Counted from the stretch's first letter, positions 31,722 through 41,484 are shown. The stretch: DNA of 64,000 bases from Rhodospirillales bacterium (GCA_023898765.1 CP060238.1:806001-870000); one strand, 5' to 3'. Notes: generated by a model from the letters alone, not told the origin. Program-made: numbers and translations.

Positions 31722-33569
31722 TCAGGCGAGTTCCGCCTTCATTTCTTCCAGCTCCAGCCAGCGGGATTCATAGCGCTCCAGCTTCGCCTGCATCTCTGCC
31801 AGATTTTTGGTGACTTCGTGAAAACCGTCCGGATCGCGCCGGTAAAAATCCGCATCGCTCAGGGCCTGTGACATTTCGGCAATTTTCGTTTCGGCGGCTT
31901 CAATTTTTTCAGGCAGCAGCGACAGTTCGCGCTCCAGTTTGTAGGTCAGTTTCTTCGGCGGAGAATCGTTTGTCTTTTGCACAGGCGCAGGGGCCTTTTT
32001 ATCGGGTTTTGTAAGCTCCCCGTTTTCGCGGGGAAGGCCGTTCCGGGTTTTCTTTTCAAGATAGTCGCTGTAACCGCCGATGCAGCTTTCAATTTTTCCA
32101 TCGCCTTCAAAGGCCAGGATTTTTGTCACGGTCTGATCCAGAAAATCCCGGTCGTGGGACACGACAATGAGCGTGCCTTTATACTGGGACAGAATTTCCT
32201 CGAGCATATCGAGCGTGTCCATGTCCAGATCGTTCGTCGGTTCGTCAAGGATCAGGCAGCTTTTCGGACTGGCCAGAATTTTGGCGAGCATCAGGCGGTT
32301 TTTTTGCCCGCCGGAGAGCTGGCAGACTTTGTCCTGCACGCGTCCGGGGTCGAACAAAAAGTCCTTCAGGTAGCCGCAGACATGGCGCTGCTTTCCCATG
32401 ACGTCGATATAATCCCCGCCGGAAGGGACGAGGACTTTCTGGAGCGTTGAATCGGGGTCAAGGTCTTTTCGTTTCTGGTCGAAATAGGAAAATTCCAGCT
32501 CTTTGCGTCTTTTGACGCGGCCCTGATCCGGCTCCAGTTCCCCGATGAGAAGTTTCAAAAAGGTGGTTTTGCCGGAGCCGTTCTTGCCGAGGATTCCAAT
32601 CCGGTCCCCGCGGGAAATGCGCAATGAAAATTTATCCAGAATGGGGATGGTTTTTCCATCGTTTTCAAAACGCTTATGGACGTTATAAAATTCGGCAACG
32701 GTTTTTGCGCTGTCTTCAATATCCTTGAGGGGTTTGAGTTCGACTTTGGCCGTGGCACGCCGGAAAGCGGATTCATCCGCTTTCAGTTTGTCGCGGGCTT
32801 CGCGCATCTGCTCCAGCCGCCGGATATTGCGCTTGCGGCGGGCTTTGACCCCTTTGTTGGCCCATTCGACTTCCTGCGCGACCGCTGCCTTCCGGTTTTT
32901 CAGTTCCCGTTCATCTTGCTCCAAAAGCATTGTTGACCATTCGTCGAAATATTTGAATCCCCGCGGGCTGACCCGTAATTGTCCCCGGTCCAGCCAGAAC
33001 ACCTGATTGGTGATGTTGGACAAAAAGGTGCGGTCGTGGCTGACGCACAGCAGCGTGCCGCGCCAGGCGTTCAAATATCCTTCCAGCCATTCAATAGCCT
33101 CCAGATCCAGATGGTTCGTCGGCTCGTCCAGCAGCAGGATGTCCGGCTCTTCCACGAGCGCCCTGGCGAGCCCTGCGCGGCGGAGCTGTCCGCCGGAGAG
33201 CCGGGTCATCTGCGCCCGGGTATCTAAGTGCAGCGCTTCGGCGACCATATCGACCTTATAGGCGTAGAGGTCTTTTTCGTTCTCTTTGATTTCGCTGAAG
33301 ATATAGTCAAAGACCGTTTCGTCTTTTTCGGGGAGAATGTCCTGATGCAGGTATCCTGTGGTAACGCCGATTTCTTCCCAGCGCTCGCCGTCATCCAGAT
33401 CCTGCGCGCCGGTAATGATATTCATGAGCGTCGATTTGCCCGCGCCGTTCTTCCCGACAAGCGCGATCCGCTTCCCTTCATGGATGTTGAAGGTCAGGTT
33501 TTCGAAGACCGGCACCTCGCTGTAGCGGACGCAGGCGTCTTTGACGGATAATAAAAGCGGCGGCGGCAT
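31722..33569 (-). CDS. uup: ABC-F ATPase Uup
   Basis: The 615-residue protein has two ABC domains in one chain and no membrane spans. First: GKNGAGKST, LSGGQLRRAGLARAL, LLLDEPTNHLD. Second: GKNGSGKTT, LSGGQKNRLMLAKIL, LILDEPTNDLD. The linker is about 80 residues and the C-terminal tail (about 545-615) is a predicted coiled coil, as in Uup, which binds branched DNA. Family members act at the ribosome or in DNA transactions. It ends five bases from the stop of the convergent ROK kinase. Confidence 0.9.
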   Translation of the reverse strand: MPPPLLLSVKDACVRYSEVPVFENLTFNIHEGKRIALVGKNGAGKSTLMNIITGAQDLDDGERWEEIGVTTGYLHQDILPEKDETVFDYIFSEIKENEKDLYAYKVDMVAEALHLDTRAQMTRLSGGQLRRAGLARALVEEPDILLLDEPTNHLDLEAIEWLEGYLNAWRGTLLCVSHDRTFLSNITNQVFWLDRGQLRVSPRGFKYFDEWSTMLLEQDERELKNRKAAVAQEVEWANKGVKARRKRNIRRLEQMREARDKLKADESAFRRATAKVELKPLKDIEDSAKTVAEFYNVHKRFENDGKTIPILDKFSLRISRGDRIGILGKNGSGKTTFLKLLIGELEPDQGRVKRRKELEFSYFDQKRKDLDPDSTLQKVLVPSGGDYIDVMGKQRHVCGYLKDFLFDPGRVQDKVCQLSGGQKNRLMLAKILASPKSCLILDEPTNDLDMDTLDMLEEILSQYKGTLIVVSHDRDFLDQTVTKILAFEGDGKIESCIGGYSDYLEKKTRNGLPRENGELTKPDKKAPAPVQKTNDSPPKKLTYKLERELSLLPEKIEAAETKIAEMSQALSDADFYRRDPDGFHEVTKNLAEMQAKLERYESRWLELEEMKAELA

Positions 33570-33645
33570 TCTTTATGATCTCTTTTCCTTTCAGAAAGCG
33601 GGTTGTATCATATGTCCGGGCGATTGCACAGACGCAGGATAGGGG

Positions 33646-33891
33646 ATGGCTTGGGGCGTGTATATTCTGGAATGCGGGGACGGGAGCCTCTATACCGGCA
33701 TTACCAATGATCTGAGCGCGCGGCTCGAAGCGCACGAAAGCGGGAAGGGCGCCAAATATACCAAAGGGCGCGGGCCTTTTACGCTTTTGTATTATGAGGA
33801 ATGCGGCGACCGCAGCAGGGCGTCGAAGCGCGAGAGGGTCATCAAGGGCCTGAAGAGGGAAGAGAAGATGGAACTTTGCCGCTCTCAATAA
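33646..33891 (+). CDS. GIY-YIG domain endonuclease-like protein (UPF0213/YhbQ)
   Basis: The 81-residue protein consists only of a GIY-YIG fold: VYILECGDGSLYTGITND gives the paired aromatic-glycine strands. RLEAHESGKGAKYTKGRGPF and SKRERVIKGLKREEKMELC fit the UPF0213/YhbQ group. E. coli YhbQ has been linked to structure-specific nuclease activity. The last seven bases overlap the end of slyX on the other strand. Confidence 0.87.
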   Translation: MAWGVYILECGDGSLYTGITNDLSARLEAHESGKGAKYTKGRGPFTLLYYEECGDRSRASKRERVIKGLKREEKMELCRSQ

Positions 33892-34118
33892 TGCGGGGGT
33901 TTGTTGCGCGCGGCTTCTTCGCTGACGGACAATTTTTCTCCCATCGCTTCCGCCGCCGTTTCCTCAAGGACGTTCAGCTTGGCCCTGGTCTTTTCAAGCT
34001 CCGCTTTCAGCCGGTCGATTTCCTTCCACTGGCGCGTGACCATGTCGTTCAGGTCGAAAATCTGCTTTTCCTGATGGGTCAGCACTTCCTGGATACGGTT
34101 TAAGTCGTCTTCAAGCAT
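33885..34118 (-). CDS. slyX: SlyX family coiled-coil protein
   Basis: The 77-residue acidic protein has a heptad-rich coiled coil (IQEVLTHQEKQIFDLNDM, IDRLKAELEKTRAKL) and the C-terminal KPPHY typical of SlyX. The function of SlyX is unknown; it is a small cytoplasmic protein first seen beside slyD. It is convergent with the GIY-YIG gene (7-base overlap). Confidence 0.85.
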   Translation of the reverse strand: MLEDDLNRIQEVLTHQEKQIFDLNDMVTRQWKEIDRLKAELEKTRAKLNVLEETAAEAMGEKLSVSEEAARNKPPHY

Positions 34119-34285
34119 ATGCGCTTATAACACAGGAGGATGCGCGCAGGACAGATAAAAGGACAGGCCTGATCCCCCTAAAGGCTTTGTGGATATATCC
34201 CATTATTTGTCTTGGCTCTATTTTCCAAAATCTATATAGTCCGAGTCATTCATTATGTACACTAATTACAGGGGTTCAAGGCGTC

Positions 34286-36226
34286 ATGAGATCTAAACGC
34301 GCTCCAGACAGGGTTCACGTGGTCCGTTCTCCGGAGCAGGATGACGGGTACAGGCGGGATGGCCAGAATATCCAGATTATCCGCACGCTGGCGCAGATCA
34401 GCGACAAACTGAAACGCAGCGAAGCCGAGCGTTATGAGCTGTTGGGGGAACTCCGGGAATACCGCAAGGCGCTGGCCGCGCTTGAAGACAAGACGGAGCG
34501 CTCCGGCAAGGCTTTTTTATCTCTGGAACATAAAATTCAGATGAGGGAGAAACTCGAAAGCGAGATTTCCCAGCGTCAGGCCCGCTTCGAAAAGAACATG
34601 AAAGAGGCGGAGGAAAAACTGGTCAAGGCCGCCGCCGGGCAGGCCCTGGTCAGCAAACAGCTTCGGGACAACGAAGACAGCCAGACGGCGATCAACCAGC
34701 GTCTGGACGAATCTGTCGTGGAGCAAACCCGTCTGGCGCGCCAGCTTGATAAAGTCTCGCAGGAAAAATCCCGCATGCTGCGTAAAATTGAGCGTCTGGA
34801 AGAAGTCGCGATGGAAACGCAGGAAACCTTGCGGGCCAAGGCGCTTGTCCTGCTGACCGACCAGAATGCGGCCGTTCAGGGGGCCTTGCCCCGTCTTCCG
34901 GCGTGGCAGGGCGATCCTCTGGAGGCGGAAGACGGCGGTTCCCTTCCGTGGTGGCGCCGCAGCGTTCACATGCAGTCGGTCGGGATGGCCGCGATGATTA
35001 TGGCGGCGTTGCTGCTCGGCTGGGCGATTAATCAGGTGCAGCAGCCGGAGATTCCGCAGATTGCCGTTCTGGAAGGCGGCGGCCTTGCGCGGCTTAACCT
35101 CGACAACCAGCGCTGGGAGGCCGTTGTGCAGGGAGAAGATGACGACGCGGCGGCGGACTCGCTGCCGCCTCCTGCGGACCTTTCGTCCGTCAATGATCTG
35201 GAAGAGCAAAAATTGACGGCGCGTTTGGGGGACGTTGAGCCTGAGGCCGGCTCTTTGCCGGAGCCTGTAACGGAGGTTTCTCTCCAGCCGGAAACGCTGT
35301 CCGAAGGAAGCGTGCAGACACCGGCCGCGCAGGAAGTCCTTGATTATAATGACGATGAAATTCTGGCCGCCTTGTCCGAAGACCCTGAAAAACTGGCGGA
35401 CAGCCTGAACGAAATCGCGCCGGCGGTCGGCGCGGAGCTCGGTCTGGAAGAAAAAAACATCACTCTGTCCCCGCCGATGAAAGATTTTGAGAAAATCGCT
35501 TTTGCTCAAAAACCGGCGCTTCAAAAAGAGATCAAAGCCGAAAAAGGCAACATACCTCTTAAAGATCGCGTGAAAGCGGACCCGGCGCTGGAAGACAGGG
35601 TGCAGGAAATCCAGACGCAGGCTCTGGCCGGAAACGGCGAAGCCCAGCACGATCTGGCGGCCATTTATACGGCCGGGCATGGCGGCGTAAAACAGGATTT
35701 TGAAAAAGCGCGTTTCTGGTTCCGGGAAGCTTCGGATAACGGGATTGCCAATGCGCGGTATAATCTCGGTGTTCTCTATCATCAGGGGCTCGGGGTGGAC
35801 CGCGATCTTGACCGGGCGCTTTACTGGTACCGGGAGGCCGCCCGCCTCGGACATCCGGAGGCCCAGTACAATCTCGGGATCGCGTATATCGAAGGCATCG
35901 GAACGGATTATAATCCGCAGCTTGCGGCCGCGTTTTTTGAAAAGGCAGCGAATAGCGGGATTGTGGAAGCGGCCTATAATCTGGGGCTGATCTATGAAAA
36001 CGGGCTTCTGGCGGAGAGCAAGCCGGAGGAAGCGCTTTTATGGTATAAAATTGCAGCGGATGCCGGGTCTTCTGATGCCAAAGAAGCGCTGGAAGGGCTC
36101 GCAAAATCTCTGCAGATCGGCATGGATGATGTGGAGCGGCTGGTAGAGCGGATGCAGGCGATCAACAAGGCGCAAACGGGCCGCCGGGCCGGTCCGCCGG
36201 CTGATAAGAACGCGTCTAAACAGTAA
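34286..36226 (+). CDS. Coiled-coil / membrane / Sel1-repeat protein, PodJ-like architecture
   Basis: The 646-residue protein starts at the ATG at 34286, which has AAGG upstream. A cytoplasmic coiled coil fills about 25-205 (ISDKLKRSEAERYELLGEL onward). A single membrane span lies at about 232-250 (AAMIMAALLLGWAINQV). An acidic, proline-rich periplasmic linker follows, and then at least four Sel1-like repeats at about 455-620 (NARYNLGVLYHQGLGVDRD, AQYNLGIAYIEGIGTDYN). This is the plan of the alphaproteobacterial polarity factor PodJ, but it lacks that protein's peptidoglycan-binding end and is shorter. A role in polar or envelope organisation is inference. The 3' end overlaps ispE by 11 bases. 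Confidence 0.8.
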   Translation: MRSKRAPDRVHVVRSPEQDDGYRRDGQNIQIIRTLAQISDKLKRSEAERYELLGELREYRKALAALEDKTERSGKAFLSLEHKIQMREKLESEISQRQARFEKNMKEAEEKLVKAAAGQALVSKQLRDNEDSQTAINQRLDESVVEQTRLARQLDKVSQEKSRMLRKIERLEEVAMETQETLRAKALVLLTDQNAAVQGALPRLPAWQGDPLEAEDGGSLPWWRRSVHMQSVGMAAMIMAALLLGWAINQVQQPEIPQIAVLEGGGLARLNLDNQRWEAVVQGEDDDAAADSLPPPADLSSVNDLEEQKLTARLGDVEPEAGSLPEPVTEVSLQPETLSEGSVQTPAAQEVLDYNDDEILAALSEDPEKLADSLNEIAPAVGAELGLEEKNITLSPPMKDFEKIAFAQKPALQKEIKAEKGNIPLKDRVKADPALEDRVQEIQTQALAGNGEAQHDLAAIYTAGHGGVKQDFEKARFWFREASDNGIANARYNLGVLYHQGLGVDRDLDRALYWYREAARLGHPEAQYNLGIAYIEGIGTDYNPQLAAAFFEKAANSGIVEAAYNLGLIYENGLLAESKPEEALLWYKIAADAGSSDAKEALEGLAKSLQIGMDDVERLVERMQAINKAQTGRRAGPPADKNASKQ

Positions 36227-37088
36227 GGGCGGCAATACGGCCTTGTTTTACCCACCATGACGGGTTTTCGCGGGCGATGTTTGAAGCGGCTTTTTGGGCC
36301 GCTTCTTCTTTTTCGAAAAGCGAAAAGCAGCTCGATCCGCTGCCGCTCATGCGGGTAAGAAGCGCGCCGGGCTGGCGTTCCATCGCGTCCAGGGCTTCCG
36401 ATATTTCCGGCGTTCCTTTGATGGCGCCCGGCGTGAGATCGTTTCCGCAGCTTTGTAAAAAGCCGGTAAAATCCTGAACGGTTCCAAACGCTTTGGGCAT
36501 CCTGATCTCCGGGATGAAAGAAGAGGACAGGTTTCGATAAACGGAAGCGGTGTCGCTGTGTTTTGCGGGATAAGCAAGAACAATAAAAAGCGGGGCCGGA
36601 AGGGGGGGCACGCTTTGTATTTTCTCCCCGATGCCGCGCATGCGCAAAGGCGTGCTTTTAAAGCAGGCAGGCAGATCGGTTCCCAGATCCAGCAAAAGTT
36701 CGTCCAGGGTGTTTGGGTCCGGCTCTATCTTCCAGTGCAGAAGGAGCGCGCGCAGCATGGCGGCGGCGTCGGTGGACCCTCCTCCCAGACCTGCGCCGAG
36801 GGGAAGATTCTTCGTCAGGATTGCCTGAATGTTCAAAGGTTTTTGAAAAAGGGCGGCGGCCTGTTTGGCCATTCGCGTCACCAGATTGTTCTCCGGGCTC
36901 TCCCGGTCTTCGAGCTGTTTTGCAAAAGGGCCCTTTATCCGGAGGGAAAAATTATCTGCGGGCTCAACGGAAAGTTCGTCCCCTATATCCGTAAAGGCGA
37001 CAAGGGAATCCAGAAGATGGTATCCGTCCGGTCTTTTCCCTGTGATGTGCAAATACAGGTTCAGTTTCGCGGGGGCAAAAAAAATCAT
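36216..37088 (-). CDS. ispE: 4-diphosphocytidyl-2-C-methyl-D-erythritol kinase
   Basis: The 290-residue GHMP kinase starts with APAKLNLYLHITGKRPDGYH, the IspE N-terminal signature. The ATP-binding motif is LPLGAGLGGGSTDAAAMLRA, and RMSGSGSSCFSLF is the third GHMP motif. It phosphorylates CDP-ME in the MEP pathway of isoprenoid synthesis. It lies 18 bases after the TPR protein gene on the same strand and may be co-transcribed with it. Confidence 0.95.
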   Translation of the reverse strand: MIFFAPAKLNLYLHITGKRPDGYHLLDSLVAFTDIGDELSVEPADNFSLRIKGPFAKQLEDRESPENNLVTRMAKQAAALFQKPLNIQAILTKNLPLGAGLGGGSTDAAAMLRALLLHWKIEPDPNTLDELLLDLGTDLPACFKSTPLRMRGIGEKIQSVPPLPAPLFIVLAYPAKHSDTASVYRNLSSSFIPEIRMPKAFGTVQDFTGFLQSCGNDLTPGAIKGTPEISEALDAMERQPGALLTRMSGSGSSCFSLFEKEEAAQKAASNIARENPSWWVKQGRIAALTV

Positions 37089-37106
37089 GGGCCGTTACCG
37101 TTGCCG

Positions 37107-38873
37107 TTATCGTTTTAAGGGGTCTTCCCCTGCATTTTTCGCTTCTTTCAAAGAAGGGTCTTTTTCGCTCAGGCCGTTTTGAAGTTTGGCGCGGAGCTTT
37201 TCTTCCATCCCCTCTTCAGAGGTATTCCCCTCCTCGCCGGCGTAATTTAAGGCGCGTTCCCACTGAAAACGGGCTTCCCTTTTCCGGCCTACCCGCCAAT
37301 AGGCGTCTCCCAGATGGTCGTTGATCGTGGGGTCGTAAGGCTGGAGTTCAACGGCGAGCTCCAGCGTTTCGGCCGAGGCCTGATGTTTGCCCATGCGGTA
37401 TAAAACCCAGCCCAGGGAATCGACGATATAGCCGTCATCGGGCTGCAGCGTCACGGCTTTTTCAATCATCCTGAGGGAGTCTTCCAGATTCTCGCCCCGG
37501 TTGGCCCAGCTATATCCGAGATAGTTCAGGACATAAGGGTCGTCCGGCTGGAAGGACAGGGCGGCTTTGAGGTCTTTTTCTGCGCGCTCTGTTTCGCCCA
37601 GCCGTTCATAGGCAATGCCGCGCGTATAAAGCAGGTGCCAGTATTTTTTGGGAATATTCCCTCCCAGAGCTTCGGCGGCCTGATTGTAGATTTTGACGGC
37701 GGACTCATAGTCTTCGGCCCGGCGGTACATATCCCCCGTCAGGATCAGGGTGTTCAAATCCTTTTTCTGGTCATACAGTTTTTTCAAAATTTCGGCGGCT
37801 TTTTCCGAACGGCCCTCGCGTTCGAGAAGATCTGCCGCGCGCTGCTGCGCGGGGATGTAGTTTTCATCGTCCGGCGTCAGGGACCGGTAGTATGAAATGG
37901 CCCGGTCCAGCCGGTTATTGCGGACCATAATATTCGCCAGAAGGATTCTGGCTTCGCTTAAAGCGGGGTTCAGGTGCAGCGCCATGCGGGAAAAGACCAT
38001 GGCGCTGTCGTCGCTGTATTCGCTGAACAAAACGCGGGCCATGTCGAAGATGGCTTCGGCGGCGCCTTGTTCGGGTGAGCTGACAGGCGTAAGGTCGCCC
38101 GGACTTGCGGCGGGTTTTCCTTCTTTGATCCGTGCCAGTCTTGTCAGTATCTGTTCGTTGTCCGGCTGCGTGGCCAAAATGGTTTCGTAAAGCTCTTTGG
38201 CTTTGTCCGTTTTGCCGTGTTTGGCGTAAATATCCGCAATGTTTTTCAGTTCATAAATATCGATGGCCGTGTCTTGCAGTATTTTTTCCAGATAGCTGTC
38301 GATTTTGTCCGTCTTGCCCAGATAGTCGGCGATCAGGAAGGCATGATAGGCGTGCAGCGGACTGTTTTCCGCAAGCGCATCCGTCTCGGTTTTTCCCTGC
38401 CCGGCTTTGGCCCATGCAAGTAAAAGGGGACGGACAAAGTCCGCCATGCCGCCTTCGGGCATGGTGGAAAGAGTCTGGATTGTCGCGGCATAATCCTGAC
38501 GCGAAAAAGAATCGATGGTCACAAATAAAATGGCCAGGACATTCTGTGGGTCCGTTTTCAGGATTTCACGGGCCTGCGAAATGGCGCGGCTTGTTTCCCC
38601 CGATCCCATGGCCAGAATCATGGCCCGTTTTTGCAATTCCGGATTGTCGGGATCGTATTCCAGAACGCGCCCGACATAACGTGTCGCCGTTTCCCAGTCG
38701 CGGTGATGCTGGGCGAATTGTCCGGCCAGATAATTGCCGGACAAAGTCTGCCGCGCAACAGGCGGCGGCGCGAACGCGCGCTGCATGGCGCTTGCGGTTT
38801 CATCAACCGGAGCCGGGCCGCAATTTCCGATGAAACCGGCGATACACAATCCTAAAAGCGATTTTACAGGCAT
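37107..38873 (-). CDS. Tetratricopeptide-repeat protein, exported
   Basis: The 588-residue protein starts with a short hydrophobic segment (LLGLCIAGFIGNCGPAP) that may be a lipoprotein-type signal, although IGNC is a poor lipobox. About ten TPR-type helix pairs fill the rest, clear at DNPELQKRAMILAMGSG, FQPDDPYVLNYLGYSWANRG and LQPDDGYIVDSLGWVLYRMG. TPR arrays bind partner proteins, so it may be a periplasmic scaffold. Position between ETF-QO and ispE is a familiar alphaproteobacterial order, as far as I recall. The partner is unknown. Confidence 0.82.
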   Translation of the reverse strand: MPVKSLLGLCIAGFIGNCGPAPVDETASAMQRAFAPPPVARQTLSGNYLAGQFAQHHRDWETATRYVGRVLEYDPDNPELQKRAMILAMGSGETSRAISQAREILKTDPQNVLAILFVTIDSFSRQDYAATIQTLSTMPEGGMADFVRPLLLAWAKAGQGKTETDALAENSPLHAYHAFLIADYLGKTDKIDSYLEKILQDTAIDIYELKNIADIYAKHGKTDKAKELYETILATQPDNEQILTRLARIKEGKPAASPGDLTPVSSPEQGAAEAIFDMARVLFSEYSDDSAMVFSRMALHLNPALSEARILLANIMVRNNRLDRAISYYRSLTPDDENYIPAQQRAADLLEREGRSEKAAEILKKLYDQKKDLNTLILTGDMYRRAEDYESAVKIYNQAAEALGGNIPKKYWHLLYTRGIAYERLGETERAEKDLKAALSFQPDDPYVLNYLGYSWANRGENLEDSLRMIEKAVTLQPDDGYIVDSLGWVLYRMGKHQASAETLELAVELQPYDPTINDHLGDAYWRVGRKREARFQWERALNYAGEEGNTSEEGMEEKLRAKLQNGLSEKDPSLKEAKNAGEDPLKR

Positions 38874-38888
38874 CTTGTCTTCATCTTA

Positions 38889-40520
38889 TCACATATTGGC
38901 GTAATTGGGACCACCTCCGCCCTGCGGCGGGGTCCAGTCAATGTTTTGCGCCGGGTCCTTGATATCACAGGTTTTGCAATGTACACAATTCTGCGCGTTG
39001 ATAACGAATTTTCCTTCAACGATTTCATAAACGCCGGCGGGGCAATAACGCTGCGCCGGCTCGGCATAATCCGGCAGGTTCTTTTTAACGGGAATGTCCG
39101 GGTCTTTCAGTTTTAAGTGGCAGGGCTGGTTTTCCTCATGGTTGGTGTTGGAAAGCTGCACGCTGCTCAAGCGGTCGAAGGTCAGGACGCCGTCCGGTTT
39201 GGGATAATCTATCGGCGCCGTGTTTTGCGCTTTTTGAAGCTGCTTGTCATCGGCATGGTTTTTGAGCGTACAGGGCAGGAGATAGCCGCCGAAGGTCTGG
39301 AAAGCGGCGTTCAAAAATCCGAACCAGAATCCTTTGTGAAAGCCGGGACGGATATTGCGGACCTTGTAGAGTTCCTTATAAAGCCATGAGGCTTCAAAAT
39401 CTTTCTGATAGGTGCGGCATTCGGCCGGACCGTTTTCGTCCTGCAGGCAGGCAAAGACGGCCTCCGCCGCGAGCACGCCGGATTTCATGGCCGTGTGGTT
39501 TCCCTTTATTTTCGGCACGTTTAGAAAACCTGCCGTGTCGCCGGTAAGGACCCCGCCGGGGAAGGAGAGTTTCGGCAGGGATTGCAGGCCGCCTTCCGCG
39601 ATGCAGCGGGCGCCGTAAGCGATCCGCCGTCCCCCTTCCAGCGTCTTGCGGATGTCCGGGTGCGTTTTGAAGCGCTGCATTTCTTCAAAGGGCGAGAGAT
39701 AGGGGTTGGCGTAATCCAGCCCCACGACAAAACCGACGGAGACAAGATTGTCTTTCATGTGATAGAGCCACGATCCGCCATAGGTTTTCGAATCCATGGG
39801 CCATCCGGCCGTATGCACGACCAGCCCTTCCTCATGTTTTCCGGCGGGAATTTCCCAGAGCTCCTTGATGCCCAGACCGTATGTCTGGGAAACGCCCTCC
39901 GGCCTTAACGCAAATTTCCGGATAAGCTTTTTGGTGAGGGAGCCGTGGCAGCCTTCGGCAAAAACGGTCTGGCGGGCGTGAAGTTCAACGCCGGGTTCGA
40001 ACATATCCGTTTTTTGCCCGTCCTTGCCGATGCCCATATCCCCTGTGGCGACTCCTGTGACGGTTCCGTTTTCTCCGTATAGAATTTCGGAGGCCGCAAA
40101 GCCGGGAAAGATTTCAACGCCCATCTCCTCGGCCTGACCGGCAAGCCAGCGTCCCAGTTCCCCCAGGGAGATGATGTAATTGCCGTGATTTTTCATCTGG
40201 GGCGGCGTGGGCAGGGGAAAGGAAGATGTTTTTGTCAGGAATAAAAACCGGTCTTTTTTGACTTTTGTGTGAAGCGGCGCGCCTTTGTCCTTCCAGTCGG
40301 GGATCAGCTCTTCCAGCGCCCTGGGTTCGAAAACCGCGCCGGAGATCAGATGGGCGCCGACCTCGGACCCTTTCTCCAGAAGACAGACGGAGATATCCTT
40401 GCCGGACTGCGCGGCGAGCTGTTTCAGGCGAATGGCGCAGGACAGCCCCGACGGACCCGCGCCGACAATGACGACATCGTATTCCATGGCTTCGCGGTCG
40501 GGTCGGAGGGGGGTGGTCAT
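38889..40520 (-). CDS. Electron transfer flavoprotein-ubiquinone oxidoreductase
   Basis: The 543-residue protein begins a few residues before EYDVVIVGAGPSGLSCAIRL, an FAD-binding motif. Family blocks are GAVFEPRALEELIPDW, EGCHGSLTKKLIRKF and LTGDTAGFLNVPKIKGNH. The C-terminal 4Fe-4S ligands are in RYCPAGVYEI and QNCVHCKTCDIKDP. It passes electrons from reduced ETF to the quinone pool at the inner membrane during fatty-acid and amino-acid oxidation. The frame remains open far upstream, but the ATG at 40520 fits homologues. It diverges from the UDG gene. Confidence 0.95.
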   Translation of the reverse strand: MTTPLRPDREAMEYDVVIVGAGPSGLSCAIRLKQLAAQSGKDISVCLLEKGSEVGAHLISGAVFEPRALEELIPDWKDKGAPLHTKVKKDRFLFLTKTSSFPLPTPPQMKNHGNYIISLGELGRWLAGQAEEMGVEIFPGFAASEILYGENGTVTGVATGDMGIGKDGQKTDMFEPGVELHARQTVFAEGCHGSLTKKLIRKFALRPEGVSQTYGLGIKELWEIPAGKHEEGLVVHTAGWPMDSKTYGGSWLYHMKDNLVSVGFVVGLDYANPYLSPFEEMQRFKTHPDIRKTLEGGRRIAYGARCIAEGGLQSLPKLSFPGGVLTGDTAGFLNVPKIKGNHTAMKSGVLAAEAVFACLQDENGPAECRTYQKDFEASWLYKELYKVRNIRPGFHKGFWFGFLNAAFQTFGGYLLPCTLKNHADDKQLQKAQNTAPIDYPKPDGVLTFDRLSSVQLSNTNHEENQPCHLKLKDPDIPVKKNLPDYAEPAQRYCPAGVYEIVEGKFVINAQNCVHCKTCDIKDPAQNIDWTPPQGGGGPNYANM

Positions 40521-40608
40521 GGGGGCAAATATCCTTCGGCAGTTGTTTCCGGTTAGTTTACACGATAGATATGAAGAGACTATAGAGGAAATATAAGGTT
40601 TTTTTGTG

Positions 40609-41433
40609 ATGATGGGCACGGCACCACATATTTTGCTGAAGGCGGCGCTGGAGTGGCACCTCGAGGCGGGCGCGGATGAAGCGCTTGTGGACGGGCCGGT
40701 CGACCGGACGGCAGCGCCGGATTTGCCCCGAAAGCCCGATCTTCCCGAAATCACGGCGGCATCGGCGGATTTGCCCGGCGCGGCGGCGGCCAGACGCGAA
40801 GCCGTTACACGGGCGCAGGCGTGTCAGACGCTCGAAGAGCTCAAACAGGCCATTCAGGATTTCGACGGGCTGGCGATCAAGAAAACGGCGACACAGATCG
40901 TCTTTGCCGACGGCAATCCCAAGGCGCATGTGATGCTTGTCGGCGAGGCGCCGGGCGGGGACGAGGACCGTCTGGGGCGGCCTTTTGTGGGGGTGAGCGG
41001 CCAGCTTCTGGACCGTATTTTAAAGTGTGTCGGGCTGGACCGGACGGGCGAAAGCCCGGAAAACGCGCTTTATATTTCAAACATTTTGAACTGGCGCCCG
41101 CCGGGCAACAGGACGCCGACGCCGGCGGAGATCGAGATTGCGCTGCCCTTCATTGAACGCCACATAGCGCTCGTCGCGCCCAAAGTCCTTATTTTCTGCG
41201 GCGGGGTGTCCGCCAAGGCGCTTTTGGGGCGCAGCGAGGGGATTTCGAGGCTGCGCGGGCAGCTCCACGACTATCACCCCCGGACGGACGGGATAGGCGG
41301 CGGGCTGGCCCCGATTCCCGCGCTGGCAACCTATCATCCGGCCTATCTTTTGCGCACGCCGGCCCAGAAAAAAGCCGTTTGGGCCGATATGCTGATGTTG
41401 CAGCGGCACATCCGGGACACGGCGCTTTCGTAA
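40609..41433 (+). CDS. Uracil-DNA glycosylase superfamily protein (family 4-like)
   Basis: The 274-residue protein has family 4/5-type motifs: VGEAPGGDEDRLGRPFVG, LYISNILNWRPPGNRTPTP and ATYHPAYLLR (catalytic-loop histidine). Such enzymes remove uracil from DNA. Classical family 4 enzymes hold a 4Fe-4S cluster with an N-terminal CxxC. Only three widely spaced cysteines are present here, so a cluster of the usual kind is unlikely. The N-terminal part (about 1-85) is an extension typical of alphaproteobacterial versions. AAGG lies ten bases before this ATG; a GTG three bases upstream is an alternative. Confidence 0.85.
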   Translation: MMGTAPHILLKAALEWHLEAGADEALVDGPVDRTAAPDLPRKPDLPEITAASADLPGAAAARREAVTRAQACQTLEELKQAIQDFDGLAIKKTATQIVFADGNPKAHVMLVGEAPGGDEDRLGRPFVGVSGQLLDRILKCVGLDRTGESPENALYISNILNWRPPGNRTPTPAEIEIALPFIERHIALVAPKVLIFCGGVSAKALLGRSEGISRLRGQLHDYHPRTDGIGGGLAPIPALATYHPAYLLRTPAQKKAVWADMLMLQRHIRDTALS

Positions 41434-41484
41434 ATTTTCATAAATATTGACCGTTGGGCGAAAATCCACTATATCCTCGCCATT

